Source: Mastigias papua (lineage: Eukaryota; Cnidaria; Scyphozoa; Rhizostomeae; Mastigiidae). From it: a stretch of DNA of 64,000 nucleotides. The stretch's first letter is position 1. Every line of letters begins with the position of its first letter. Where the stretch lies: positions 14,657,422 to 14,721,421 of the forward strand of contig OZ025269.1 of NCBI GenBank assembly GCA_964019165.1, read 5' to 3'. This document shows, piece after piece, positions 30,787 to 42,417 of the stretch. The notes below the pieces were generated by a model. That model saw only the letters and a program-made list of their open reading frames with translations, made no database searches and was not told the DNA's origin. Both the position numbers and the translations under genes were made by a program.

Positions 30787-31032
30787 GAAGCAGCCAAACA
30801 ATGGGAGCCTGGGGACGGAGCTCGGAAGAGACTTTTTGATGACCACGCCCTATAAATGTCATTTTTTTAAAAGCAATAGGGAGTAACCATAGAAGTACTA
30901 TTTCTATGGGAAGCAGCCAAACAATGGGAGCCTGGGGACGGAGCTCGGAAGAGACTTTTTGATGACCACGCCCTATAAATGTCATTTTTTTAAAAGCAAT
31001 AGGGAGTAACCATAGAAGTACTATTTCTATGG
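30787..31032. repeat. 123-bp perfect tandem duplication
   Basis: Units 30787-30909 and 30910-31032 both begin GAAGCAGCCAAACAATGG and end TATTTCTATGG and look identical. Because 123 is a multiple of three, the minus-strand open frame runs through both copies, but it has no recognised domain. Each unit ends in a small hairpin (CCATAGAA, 7-nt loop, TTCTATGG). Confidence 0.9.
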
Positions 31033-31619
31033 AAGTAATCAACCACTTCTAGGCCTACACGTGTTTGTCCATGGCTCAACTCTCATGAAAATGAGAGTCT
31101 TGGACTAAACAAGCCAGTCACAAGAAAAGGAAATGAGTTGAATGGAGTGCTTAGAGTCATTCTCAATAAGTAGTCGTTCGAAGCCATTGCATGGCAAATT
31201 CAGCCAAAGAGAGTTTATATTGTCATGTCAAGAGCTCAAAAGACATCCTTGATGCAAACAAACATTGTTTGAACCAATATTATCAAGCAGAGAAGGAAAC
31301 TGATGGTACATATTCCTTCTTAACTTCTTTGTAGTGTAGAAAAGTTTAGATTAATGCACGTTTTCCTTGGTTTAGTGTTCCTTTGACGATAGTATTTGAT
31401 AGATCTGGCCCACCCTCCTAAATTGCTGCCCACCCCTGCATTTTAAACGTATTTTCTACATACGGGGAAGCTCGAGAAACAAAAATAATTGACGAGCAGG
31501 CAGTGTAAATTCATGCACTAAAGAAAGCAGAACCAAACGTATGCTTAGAAAATGTCGCTTAGTGGGCGCACCAATTCCTTTCTTTGATCACTGTATTTTC
31601 CAACACACTTAGGTCATAG
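31033..31619. other. Non-coding stretch
   Basis: No feature recognised. Confidence 0.3.
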
Positions 31620-32420
31620 TGCGTCTATTGATACCTTTTGTGTTTTAGACAACGTTGGTAATGAACTAGAATAGTTCATTCATGAGAGTTTGCTTATTTT
31701 TAAGGATCGTCCCACACTTAACCAGCAAAGTTCCTCTATACCCCGTGTCTTTTTTAATCTCAATTGTATTCTTGTTTGGTACTGTCTTCTTTTGCCATCC
31801 CATCTTCTTTTCCTTATTTAGGCAATTTCCGCCTGTTTGCTTAGCACTCATTTATTGCCCTTTGTTTTGGTATCTTTAATTTATACAGAGTCCAGAAAAA
31901 GTTCCAACCTTCCTCCGGCTATGAAATCTTCATCATAGACCTTCCTCTTTTAACACAATCAAAACTAGCAGAAGTTTTTGAACTCTGCATGTCTTGGGAA
32001 CTCTAACTTTAGAAGGGCTAAGCTTTTCACAGTCAACGCCCTATGAACTGACAACTTTGCTGAAACTGGATTGTTGATACAAATAACTACACATTCCTCA
32101 AATACGACATAGAAAGCAAAATCTTCCTCCGGCTCAGAGCCGTGGAACCGTGACTTTTTCTGGACTCTGAATTTATATTCATATTGTTTTCACGCTTGGG
32201 TATAAAACCCCATGTTTACCCTTTTACATTAGCTGACGATGAGACACGCTCGTCCCGAAGCGTTCTACAAGGACCTGTTGCAACGGCATCGTAATAGCCA
32301 ATAATAACAATGGATGTTTCGATGACAATTTGAAACTTATGAGCCTGGCTATTTTCTCTAGTTCATCCTGCGATACTACTCGTCGCTGCTTTCATTCTTA
32401 AATTTTTACTAAAGCTGCGC
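31620..32420 (+). repeat. Family R dispersed repeat (interrupted copy)
   Basis: The sequence matches the inverted copy around 59930-60360: 'aacgttggtaatgaa', 'gagagtttgcttattttt', 'catttattgccctttgttt' and 'gtataaaacccc'. The tail (32280-32420) also matches 60450-60580 in direct orientation. A hAT MITE splits it at 31886-32169, absent from the other copy. No intact coding frame; possibly a Penelope-like or other retroelement relic. Confidence 0.55.
31886..32169. mobile_element. hAT MITE (family H, copy 1)
   Basis: Ends CAGAGTCCAGAAAAAGTT and CTTTTTCTGGACTCTG are inverted copies. The 8-bp flanks AATTTATA (31878-31885 and 32170-32177) are perfect. At 284 bp, it has no ORF. It lies inside family R, whose uninterrupted copy near 60140 serves as an empty-site comparison. 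It is related to 59491-59778. Confidence 0.85.
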
Positions 32421-32596
32421 TTTCCGACTGATGACACAAGGAAACAATGTTGCTATACCATGTTATCTGCAATATCACGAGAAGAGAGTTTACTATATAT
32501 TCTGTCAACACTAAAAGATTAAAAAACACACACAAAAGCATTACATTCTACATTCTCATCCAAGGCATGAATGGGCTAGCGATCGCCATCATAGTC

Positions 32597-32690
32597 ATCA
32601 TCATCATCACCACCACCACCACCACCATACAACCACCATCATCATTATCATTATCATCATCATTATCATCATTATCATCATCATCTGGGC
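32597..32690 (+). repeat. (ATC/ACC/ATT)n microsatellite
   Basis: Imperfect trinucleotide array that directly precedes family Z copy 2. Confidence 0.9.
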
Positions 32691-32930
32691 TGACCCTGAG
32701 GTCATTGGTCGCCTGCAAATTGCTTAGAAGAATTGATAGTGTGGGCTACACTTAAATCCACTCTGTCATCTAGCATAACGGCAGCCGAAAGCTGCTGAAC
32801 CTGAATTTCACTGTAGGGGCCTAGTTGGGCAGTTTTCCTGCCTCAGGTCGTCAATAATTAACCACCTTCATTTGCATAATGCAGTATAATTTGGAAAATT
32901 TATCTGAACTGAACATCCCATCATAATCAT
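32690..32930 (+). mobile_element. Family Z dispersed repeat (copy 2)
   Basis: Same order of matching blocks as 16730-16930, again right after a trinucleotide array. Its right end runs into another (ATC)-rich stretch. Confidence 0.6.
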
Positions 32931-32984
32931 CATCATCTCTTCCCCTTTATTGTCATTATCATAATCATCATTATAATAACAATA

Positions 32985-35140
32985 ATCATCATCATCACCA
33001 TTGTCGTCGTCATCGTCGTCGTAGGCTGTCATTCCCTATCAGGAATCCGCCGTCAGATTTCCCATCTCGACGTTGGCCTGTTTCCCCTTACAGATTCTCC
33101 TATGCCTACTAACATTTGCTCTTGATCTTGGTTGACTACAAAGTTTGCAAATTATCAAGTCCCCTTTTATCTCATTCTTTCTTTTCTCTTTCTGTACCGC
33201 TCTTTCTTCTTCCGTTAAAGTATACTATCTTTCGTTTCTAAGTCCGCAGGATTTTCTATGACATGTTTGCTATGGATTTTGCCTCTCCACAATGTGAGCA
33301 AATTCCTTTCGAGGCCCCCGTGCAAAATTTTTGGTGGCCACTTATCGATGCTTTCTCTGCTATTGCAGTATTACACCATTCACACTTTGATTCTTGCTGC
33401 CTGTTCTTTCTATGTATCTTTTCATGATTCTTTCTTCCTGTGATCGATTTAAATGTTTTTCTACATTCAATCCATTGACATACTAGTGATCTTTGCTGTT
33501 CCCTATTCCTTTCTGATCTTGACATCTGTGAATATTGGTTTCCGTGAAGTTTTGATTGCTCTTCTTCTCACTCTTTTAAATGGTTTTTCCTCATACGTAT
33601 TATTTCCATCCATTTTGACCTGTCACATACAAGATGTTCAATTGAGTCTGCATCTAATCCAGCATCATATAGTATCTTTCTCCAATATTCTAACGTTCCA
33701 TGTCTTGGCTTTCTTTGTGGTGTCGGTGTCACTGGTGGTACATACCAGCCGAGTATTATCCGTTTCGTTGGACGACTGTTTTCCATCCTTAGCACATGAC
33801 CAATCCTTCTCAATACTCTTTCCTCGATCTTGGCTTCCATTGATCTGACTCCAAGACTTCTTCTCATTCCCCACATGTTCACTTTATTCTCTTCCATTTG
33901 CTTAAGAGCTGGTCCCCTTTTCTTATTCATCCATACAAAACGATAACCCTGGTCTACTATTTTTTGTATCTCTTTTATCTCTTTCTTCCGCCATGCCCTT
34001 GTCTCACAATTGAATGTCATCGTTGATTCAACTACGGCTTGAATAATCATTGCTTGTGTTTTCCTAGCTAGTTTGGAATTTTTCAATCTTTTCTTGATGG
34101 TCATAAGAGCATGTCTTCCCCTTTTTTCCTTTGGTTTAAATCTTGTCTCCTACCTACCCATGTCCCAAGCATTCGTGTTTTACCTCCAGCTGCTGTGCCT
34201 AATGCTGGATGTTCTTCTTTGCCATCGTGACACTTTTCTTCAAATCTTCTCATGCTTAGTTTTACAATTTCCTTGCCTTGTCTCATTTCATCTTTTTCAC
34301 CATACAGTCGTATCATCAGCGAATAAAGCTTCTGTGAGTCCAAAAGTTTCTCTTTCTGTGCTCTTTATCACCTGCTTCGTTGATTTCGGTGGTAGAGAAT
34401 TCCCTGGGCGCCAACTAAACCCTATACCTACATTCAGTCCTTTTTCCAGTGCACTTTTTCCCGTTCTTCTGCCGCTTGCCTCATTGCTGCTAAATGATAA
34501 ATATTAAAAAGTATAGGAGACGTAGCACATCCTTCTCGTAATCCTCGTAATGGTCGCCATGAATCGCTGTTTTCCTCCCTCCCTCTTACTCTGTATTCAG
34601 TTTCATCGTGCAGTCCTTTTAGTAATCTAATGCTTTCCTCTTTCATTCCATATTTTCTTAGCATGCTCCATAGGGTTGGTCTGTTGACTCGTGGATATGC
34701 TTTCTTTACGTCCAAAAGTGTTGCTACAGGAGTCCAGGCTTCCTCACTATTACTCTCATTTACATATAGCCCTGCTTCTTCATGTAGTCTCATACATATT
34801 TGTGCCGCATCTGCTGTCGATCTGCCAACTCGAAATCCGTCTTGGTTTTCATCCATCACTCCTATTTTCTCTGCCCATATTCTTAATCTTGACGCCATGA
34901 TTCTTGCCAATATTCTACTTGCCATACTTAGGAGGCAAACCCCTCTATAGTTATTAATCTGTCCTCTTTCCCTCGCTCCCCATCCAAAAGATACCATTAT
35001 TGTTAGTTGTGATTTCAGTTAGCAGCAAAATATCAACTTCGTTCATCCAGGCGTATTCTAATATTCGTTTCAGTCTTCCTCTGTTATTCGCTGCAAATGA
35101 TGTTTTCTGCACATTCCATGTCCACACTTTCGTTGTCGTT
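32985..35140 (-). pseudogene. Non-LTR retrotransposon relic with APE start, RT and C-terminal zinc fingers
   Basis: On the minus strand from 35140 the first part reads VWTWNVQKTSF and DILLLTE, the start of an APE-type endonuclease. It runs almost directly into RT sequence at 34997 (INNYRGVCLL, QDGFRVGRSTADA, LLDVKKAYPRVNR, LREGCATSPILFN, then LFADDT near 34306-34333). Most of the endonuclease and the RT N-terminus are therefore deleted. The C-terminal part (34104-33568) continues after a frame change. An in-frame TGA near 33568 separates it from two zinc-finger-like motifs (CQWIECRKTF...H; CEWCNT...HQKFC) at 33525-33256. The 3' tail is GAC/GAT trinucleotides near 32985-33022. Clade not certain. 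Confidence 0.8.
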
Positions 35141-35483
35141 TTGCTGTTAAAGCTATGATTTTGTATACGTTTATGTCTTTTTTCTTAGTTTGTCTTTCTT
35201 TCCTTCGCTCCCTTCTTCGTTTATTTTGCTTTGTTCCGTTTTGTTGTGAAATCTCTGTTACTCCCGTTGCCAAACGTCGATTGAGTCCAATCGGACTTAG
35301 GCCCATGATATTTTTGAGGAAAGGTAACACGCAGCCACTGTGCTCTCTCCTTTTGAGATTAGCTTTGACCTTTGTTGATCACTTGCTATTCCCTCGAGCC
35401 TCCAACAAATCTCGTTGAAACAATTTGCGAGTGACATCACCCCACACTTCCCATTACGTGCAAGTTTGGTTCTCGGGAAGCTG

Positions 35484-35506
35484 TCATCGTAATCATCATC
35501 ATCATC

Positions 35507-35538
<32 letters not shown>

Positions 35539-35580
35539 CATCATCATCACCATCATCATCATCATTATAATCACTGTCAT
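35484..35580 (+). repeat. (ATC)n microsatellite
   Basis: Array of ATC with CAC variants; the His-rich open frame through it is an artefact. Confidence 0.95.
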
Positions 35581-35599
35581 CACCTACATATCATTATAA

Positions 35600-36064
35600 T
35601 CATAATAATAGTCATCATCACTATCGGTACAATATTTACCTATAAATAAGCATAGTACTGTCATTGATGTATATCGATTGTCGTCAGTAAATTCAAGCTA
35701 TCATTATTGTGCGCGCTAGGATGAATGAAAAACCTTTTAGTCTAAGTTACTAAAGTACAAGAGATCTACTGGTTAGCATGAGAATATGGCCAGATTGGTT
35801 TGCAGGAATGAGGTAGCTACTTGATGAAAGCAGGTCGTATTGGTGAAAGAAGATGAACGAACTCGGCGTTTCAGCATCTTCCCAGATGTTTACTCTCATG
35901 CTTTTCAGAGTTTTTAAATGTGACTGTGATTCTCTATTGTGGAAGTCAAGTTGGTATTTATCAAATCGCATAACAGATGGCAGCAAACCTCATGTTCGCT
36001 AAAGGAGATGGGAAAAGTGACATACAAGAGTAAGTAGATTCCTATAGCGTGGAGAAATTTAATT
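35600..36064. other. Region upstream of the GPCR gene
   Basis: No exon or repeat recognised; a promoter may lie here but no core element stands out. Confidence 0.3.
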
Positions 36065-37293
36065 ATGTCCTTAAGTGGCCAGAACTGCAGTTACCATCTA
36101 GCATGTATTAATGTCTTATCAATCATTTTAAACACTGCATTGGTTGTTCACAAAATTGGAAGGTAAGCAACTGTAGCATGATAATATTCGCTTTATTTGA
36201 TGGAATTGTACAGGCATTATGAGAATGCTAACATATCATTGAAATAGTAGATACTCTATGCTTAAATCCATGAGAGTACTTAAACAATATGCAAACCGTC
36301 TCTTTTAGTAAAACATCAACAGTCACAGTGATTATCTTTAGCATAGATCAAAATATCCCTACTTGATACAGTTTCGAGACAAGATACGTTGTAATCGATT
36401 CGTTCATCCTCCAGCATTTGTCACTAATTGTTGATAATCTCTTATTTTGCAAAATTGGAAGGCAAGCAATTATTGCACTATAAAAAGTGGTTAATTTTGC
36501 CAACGGGAAGAATAGCAACAGTAGCCAGTTACTATCCACTGGAATCGCAAAATCAAACATTCTTCTGTCAATATACTTTACCTGCAGAACTTTCCTCAAG
36601 CTTTCAAACACTGAGGGTGAAGTAGAGACTGCTCATTCGATAGCGTACAGCTTTTCACTTGGTCTGTCCTGCCTCCACTTATTCATGAACCTTGCACTCG
36701 CATTTGACAGGTATTATATCACTTTAAGCCCTCTGAAATATTCCAGTGAGCAAGAGAAGGCACGATTGCAAATGAGGATCTTGTTAATCACAGTTTCATC
36801 ATCGTTGGCTGTTGGTCTGGTCAATGGTATCATTATATCTATTACTCATAGCATGCTCATCTTTAACTGGACAACGGCAATCTCTAGATTTTTGACGCAC
36901 ATTCTCCTTTTCATGATGTATATGAAAATATTTAGAAAGGTTAGAGATCATAATACAGTGAGAAGAGAGACGGAAATGCTGAATGAAGCAGAGAGCAAGC
37001 GAAAGAAGGCTCAAGAAGAATATATGAAGAAGGTATTTATAGGAATCACAGTCAGTTTTTTCATCTTCAATTTTCCTCTCATGATAGCTGCACCGTTTCA
37101 TAACATCGCAATTGATTGTGGCACAACGAAAGGTGGGCTAATGATTACAGCTGTGACTATGTCTGCATTAAATCTCATTTTTGATCCACTGTGGTATTTC
37201 CTTCTTCAGTGGTGCTTTCGCATCAAAGAAGACCCTGGAATACCAGTAAACAAGAACGAAGGCATTTGCATGCAGAACCTAGAGGCACAGTGA
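36065..37293 (+). CDS. Class A (rhodopsin-like) G protein-coupled receptor, two exons
   Basis: Joined model: exon 1 36065-36162, exon 2 36522-37293, about 289 residues. Exon 1 starts ATG and encodes MSLSGQNCSYHLACIN followed by TM1 (SIILNTALVVHKIG); it ends at a strong donor (AG|GTAAGC), phase 2. The acceptor CAACAG|T at 36521 restores phase and continues as SSQLLSTGIA, TM2. TM3 ends in LALAFDRYYITLSPLKY, with the DRY motif; TM4 and TM5 follow, then a charged third loop. TM6 is FFIFNFPLM with the conserved Pro, and TM7 NLIFDPLWYF is a DPxxY form of NPxxY. The tail is short. It is a plasma-membrane receptor; the ligand cannot be inferred. The splice model is from sequence only. Confidence 0.75.
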
Positions 37294-38279
37294 AGTGGGA
37301 CGATAGTGAAATAATCTAAGCAACAGAAAGAGCTCACTACACACTTTCTAAAGAGAAAATAACTTGAACTCTGAGTTTTTAGGTTTGAAAACAAAAGAAC
37401 TCGTACGGGACGCTTCAGTACTTGGTTGCTTCTATGTATAACAAAGACTATACCCAGGCCTACTTAACAAGAATACAATAAGCAGTTTCAAAATTCTCCA
37501 AAAAAGGAGCACTTTTACCTTCTTGAGGAAAAGGGCAAGGGGTCTAGACGCCCTGGACCCACTCGGCAGTTACGCGTCTGTAAAGCCATAACAGATTCAA
37601 TATTCTTATGGTGCACTCACATTTATTGAATACCATCGAATGGTTTAAAACTAGTATGGGCATAGCACACGCAAACAAAATGGCATTGACGGTCAACAGG
37701 AACAATATACGGAGAGTAAAATTAAATGAAAAATAACAAAATATTTGCTTGCAGCATGATGGATCAAACCTTTTTTGAAAAATTACAGAGTCATATTGGC
37801 TATTAGACAAAATGATCCTGGTTCAGAGCTTCATTTACTCAAATATTGATAATTAACACCATAGTCCTTTAGTTTGGTATTCTTCATCTTTCATATCAGT
37901 GAAGAAAATTGTAAGTTTACAAGAATGAGTTCTAAGATTTTTCTTTAGCGAATGCCTAAGTCCATGGAGGATTTTCCTTTGAAGTCAAATAAATGCACGA
38001 TGCACATTGCCTGGCAAAGAATCTTTGTATGAGAATTTTCTAACCAGTGCATTACTCGCAAAGAAATCCATATAACCTAGCCCGTGGCTGACCCACTCGA
38101 GCAACTTTTAGGTCTGAGAGACTCAACTCCATACACCATTGCTTTGGAGAGATAGGCTTAGTGAACCAAAATCAACAAAAATTAGAAGGATTGAAAGCCT
38201 TAATAAAGTGGTACCAATTGCGTAGGTATTGCCTTTAACTACATACCAAATTAATTAATTCTATAATATAGAAATATTA
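37294..38279. other. Non-coding stretch downstream of the GPCR gene
   Basis: No gene recognised. AATAAA-like motifs occur, but I cannot name the real polyadenylation site. Confidence 0.3.
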
Positions 38280-39120
38280 CTTGATTTGAGAAATGCTTAT
38301 GGTCAAGTCCATAACATCCTAGTTTCTGAAGTAATTAAGTATCATCACGTACCTGCCCTCATACAAGTACTTATTTTTAACCCGAATTCGAATTTCTAAG
38401 TACCAATGAATTCAGGAGTTCTCCAAGGGATTGTTGAAGTCCATTCACTATCAATCTATGCTTTAGCACTTTCATGAACAACATTTTTGATTAGAAATTG
38501 AACCAGTTTTGGCCTCTGGTTCCAGTTTGCTGGTGACACTGTTATCATTACAGGCATTTAGAACAAAAACGACCTTCTGCTAAACCACTTTTCCCGAAAG
38601 GGCACTGGGGTAGACATGAAGACCCGAGTGGATGAGAATAAAACTTCTACTTCCTCCATTCAATACCTTTCTAAATGTATTTTAAACCTTGAGGTACTTC
38701 TTGCTGTTGATATCTGGAAATCGTTCATTTGCGTTGGTAGATCATTCAGGTTCTCTATGGATACTCATAATCCTGTGTCTGAAGTCTTAGACCCAGTTTT
38801 CATATCGGGTAGGTAAAATTGATCTTGTTTCTTGCCATCCTAACAGTAAGCTTCTTTCATTTCATTCTTTTGTACTTTCAAAAGTTTCGTGGAATTTTAT
38901 CATTGCTAATCATAGTTTAAGGAAAGGCACAATTTCCACGATCCAGCCTCTACCATACTATAATTGAATTGCAAAGCAGTTTGGAACTAACATTTGCAAT
39001 GAAACTGAAATAAGGCCTCTCCATTATGGTCCGGACAGCCAGATTAACAAATCATACGTCGCAGATTTGGCCCGCATGACCAAAAAGTTGCCTGTTCCAG
39101 ATCTAGTATCTAGCTTCTAG
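38280..39120 (+). pseudogene. Degenerate non-LTR reverse transcriptase relic
   Basis: Read in shifting + frames, the stretch gives DLRNAYGQVHNILVSEVIKY (RT palm motif region) near 38288, GVLQG near 38417, then SIQYLSKCILNLE and WKSFICVGRSFRFSMDTHN in the frame 38616-38816, and LVSCHPNSKLL near 38825. These follow the order of an RT and its C-terminal region in a non-LTR family that I associate with cnidarian genomes. Stops and frameshifts are frequent. Confidence 0.6.
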
Positions 39121-39297
39121 CTATCTTCATCAATAGCTAGACCTGCCTATCAATGTGACTCTTAGTACTCTTGTACACGTATTTTCTACAACGAACCGGT
39201 TTATAAAGAACCTACATTTGGAAGGCTACAAAATCCAAGCAGATTTTACTACTAATGGCAAAATACCTAAGAAACTTGTCAATTTAGACTATTCTTA

Positions 39298-39566
39298 GGG
39301 AGCGGTCATTATTTATGGCCGGGGTGGGGACTGAAGAGAAAGTGTTATGTTCCCTCAAAAAACTTTTACCCCACCATTTGCTAAAGTCGAATTTTCTTTA
39401 CTCCACTGAAGGAAAACAGTAAAACAAGGGTTTATTTATGCTTCAATTTGGAATACGTTTTTGCACTACCCCAGTGGTCAGAAATTACACTTCTACCCCA
39501 CCTAGTACAGCGTATTTTTTTCAGTTACTTCAGTCCCCAACCCGGTCATAAATAATGACCGCTCCC
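39298..39566. mobile_element. Harbinger-like MITE (complete copy)
   Basis: The terminal inverted repeats start GGGAGCGGTCATTATTTATG and extend about 38 bp with few mismatches. TTA flanks both sides (39295-39297 and 39567-39569), the 3-bp target typical of PIF/Harbinger. It is 269 bp and non-coding. The truncated relative at 323-533 is in the opposite orientation. Confidence 0.85.
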
Positions 39567-39569
39567 TTA

Positions 39570-40189
39570 TTGCTACCAGCAATTGGGAAATAGGAAAGCA
39601 AATTCACTTAACTTGTGCGTAATCCTTGTAACAAGTTGTTAATATATCTGTTAGGCTTGCAGTATCGATAGTGCCCTGTCTGAGCAACACTGAATTTGTA
39701 GTTAAAATTAGGGAACTAGTAAGGAACTTATTGCACTAAAACGTGGTCAGAAGAAGTCAAAAAGTAAGGAACTTTTAGAAGTAAGCATGAAGCTAAGTTC
39801 ATTACAAAAACATGTACCCCATAGGGCTAATACTGTTTTATTCATTCTCTTTTCCACCTCTGAGTCTTTTCGATGCAAAACCGTTATAAGAAATGCTCTT
39901 CTGTTGTTTACAATCTCGTATATAACTCCCTGTGGGCACAGACGAGTTCATAGGGGTTCATTGTCACTTCCATTCTTACATGTGCAAGTTCTAGAGTCCG
40001 TGGTCCTTGATCCAGCGCGATGCAGCGTCCAACAGCTGGGCCGGACTGACAGACTCATGGGTCTCCTGTCCTAAGCTAGACAGGCCACGTTACCCCGCCC
40101 CTTACGCCAAAATTGAGTGACACGAGGAAAACTGTAGTGTTTGTATAACATAATAGATACTGTAAAAATATACAAGGAACTTATATACT
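39570..40189. other. Non-coding stretch
   Basis: An open frame at 39787-40074 shows no domain. Nothing else recognised. Confidence 0.3.
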
Positions 40190-41420
40190 AATAATAATAA
40201 TTATTATAATAATAACCTTGCTTAATGCTAGTGTTACAATAGTATTGACTACTACTACATACTAACATACAGCAATACAAATTGCATTATGAAAACTACT
40301 GCTACGTGTCGCAGTCCATGCAGGCACATTGGTTGTCTGCGAACCAAATGTTTATGACCATCTTGAATTGTCCTGTATTGTTTGACAGTTTTATATCATC
40401 TGGGAGAGAGGTCCAGATCCTAGACCCAAGAATCTGAGGGAGTTATTTCCTTATCTAGTACTTTTGACCTTAGGAATATGAAGATTATTTCTCTAACTGA
40501 ACCGCACAATGCATTTTGATAGCGTTTATATGAACTAATCTATTTAGCTCTTCAATACTGCTAGCAGAAACTGTGATTGCTTCGTCATCTACAAAGTTGC
40601 GCAAAGATTCATGGTTAACTATAAGAAAGGTGTCATTTATCAAAATATTGAAGAAAAAAGTGGGCCAGGAATTAATCCTTGTGGCACTGCTTTGCTTAGA
40701 GAGCCCAGTGTACTAAAGTAGCCACTAAGCTTAACAGATTGCTTTCTGTCTTTGAGGTAGCTCAGTATTGATCTATTGAGTTACTACATATACCATAAGC
40801 ATGTAAGTTTGCAATTAGTAGGCTTGTTGGGAGACAATCAAGTGCTTTAGATAGGCCCATGAGAATAGCTGCACTATGTTTATCCCTCTCTAAGTCAGTT
40901 TTGCAATCTTCTATTAGTCTTATAAGGGCATGTTGAGATGAAAAGCGCTTACGGTAAGCATATAGAAACTTTGAAAAGTAATTCTCTAAAAAAGGAGATA
41001 ACTGTTGTTTAAGTGCCTTCTCAAAGACTTTGGAAAGCGATGTTAGAACGCTTGCTGGACGATATTTTTAACTAATCTCTTTTTGAGAGGAGCAAATATA
41101 TTAACAAAAGATAAGAATTGTTTCTCATTATCTAGAATGAGTGTTCAGCACAGTTTGAATCACAAATATTTTCTAAAATTGTTTTTTGGAAATTGTGATG
41201 GAAAGATTCTTGGTCGAATTTGCTAAAATCCCTATAGCGAACAAATTTTGAATGACTTTTAGGGAAATGTAATTTCCATGTAATTAAAATAATTTTGTGA
41301 AAATCACTCAAGCCTGTTTCAATTGCTTTGCTGTGCTTAAATTGTGCTGATTTGATAGCTAAGATGGTATCAATATGATTTATCATTGGTTTTAAAAAGC
41401 TAGCATCCCATGGCGTCATA
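40190..41420 (-). pseudogene. Non-LTR retrotransposon relic (EN end, RT part, 3' end)
   Basis: On the minus strand, 41419-41132 encodes ETGLSDFHKIILITWKLHF and FVRYRDFSKFDQESF, the linker after the endonuclease. Then come HALIRLIEDCKTDLERDKHS and GLSKALDCLP (RT region, 40930-40840), with several frames and stops. Near 40440-40310 IWTSLPDDIKLSNNTGQFK and CACMDC match the usual 3'-terminal segment, so much of the RT C-terminus is deleted. The 3' tail is an AAT/TTA-rich tract at 40190-40216. Confidence 0.7.
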
Positions 41421-42207
41421 TATTTTTTTTATCAAGAAGAGAACCGGGCCCCTGTAAGCGTGCAGGCCCTCAGTCCACACCCAATTTACCTGACCAGTTG
41501 ATTTGCCTCTTTCCAATAGAACATGCTTAACACATCTTTACCTAACTTCTCTTTGAAATATCTGAACAAATAAAACGTATTATACGAGCTGAACAAGTAA
41601 AGCTCGACTGGCTGAAAGAGCAGCTGCAGTCGATATTTCACCTAATTTTACTTGCAATACTGTATGTAGGTTATTTGTTTTTCTACTTAATAGTTTGAAA
41701 TTTTTATCTGAAAGGAGTCACATGTATAAAGAGTTTAAATAAATAATGTTAAATAGATAAAATAACCTTGCAAAAACTCCTTCATCATTGCCCAAGTGCT
41801 TATCATATGCTGAACTTCCCTCATTGCTATAACAAGAATTGTTAACTGGGATTCTCATAGACAAGTCCATACCCTTGTAGCTGACGTGTATTTCTTCTCT
41901 TTATATCCTTGAGTTAACTGTAGGGTTTGAGTCCAATACACAACTCAATGGCGATCGAAAGAAACCGACGCACCATCCTCTCATATCTGTTCTTATTCCT
42001 ACCTTTTCTAACGTTAAACCTACCAGCCTATCGATGAGTACACGGGAATTTCGAGAAAAATCTTCTGGCTGCCTCAACCCTTCCCCACCACTTAAAGCCA
42101 CTACACTACCATGTCCATATCGCCAGCATTTTGATAACCAAAACTTGGCAACTATGTTGTACAATTGAAAATATATTCAAATGCATGAAGCCTAAAAAAT
42201 GACTGCA
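41421..42207. other. Non-coding stretch
   Basis: An 87-residue open frame on the minus strand (41901-42164) has no recognised domain. Bases 42208-42215 are the target duplication of the next MITE. Confidence 0.3.
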
Positions 42208-42215
42208 ATTTAGGG

Positions 42216-42409
42216 AGCACAGCCGCCAAATGTTTACGAGTCTGATCAGAGCTATTTTCGCCCAGCCTAACTGACCAATTATCATGCAAATTTTTCACCA
42301 CACATCCGGTTCATAGCTACATATAGGCGCATTTTGCATGATGATTGGTCAGCTAGGTTGGGAGAAAACAGATCTGATTAGAGGCCTAAAACATTTGGCG
42401 GCTATGCTT
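42216..42409. mobile_element. Foldback MITE with 8-bp target duplication
   Basis: The arms (AGCACAGCCGCCAAATGTTT and, inverted, AAGCATAGCCGCCAAATGTT) extend about 85 bp each with mismatches, meeting near the centre. ATTTAGGG flanks both sides (42208-42215 and 42410-42417). It is 194 bp; 8-bp duplication fits hAT. Confidence 0.8.
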
Positions 42410-42417
42410 ATTTAGGG

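Noticed and set aside
32210..32260. Possible hammerhead in family R (CTGACGATGAG...CGAAGCG)
   Set aside because: It lacks GAAA at the right place and the stems do not form; the inverted copy near 60050 does not restore it.
36428..36625. 65-residue + strand frame over the GPCR intron and exon 2 start
   Set aside because: It is in another frame from the receptor, whose frame carries the TM2 sequence after the CAACAG acceptor.
41901..42164. 87-residue minus-strand frame
   Set aside because: No motif, no splice context, and the region is otherwise repeat debris.
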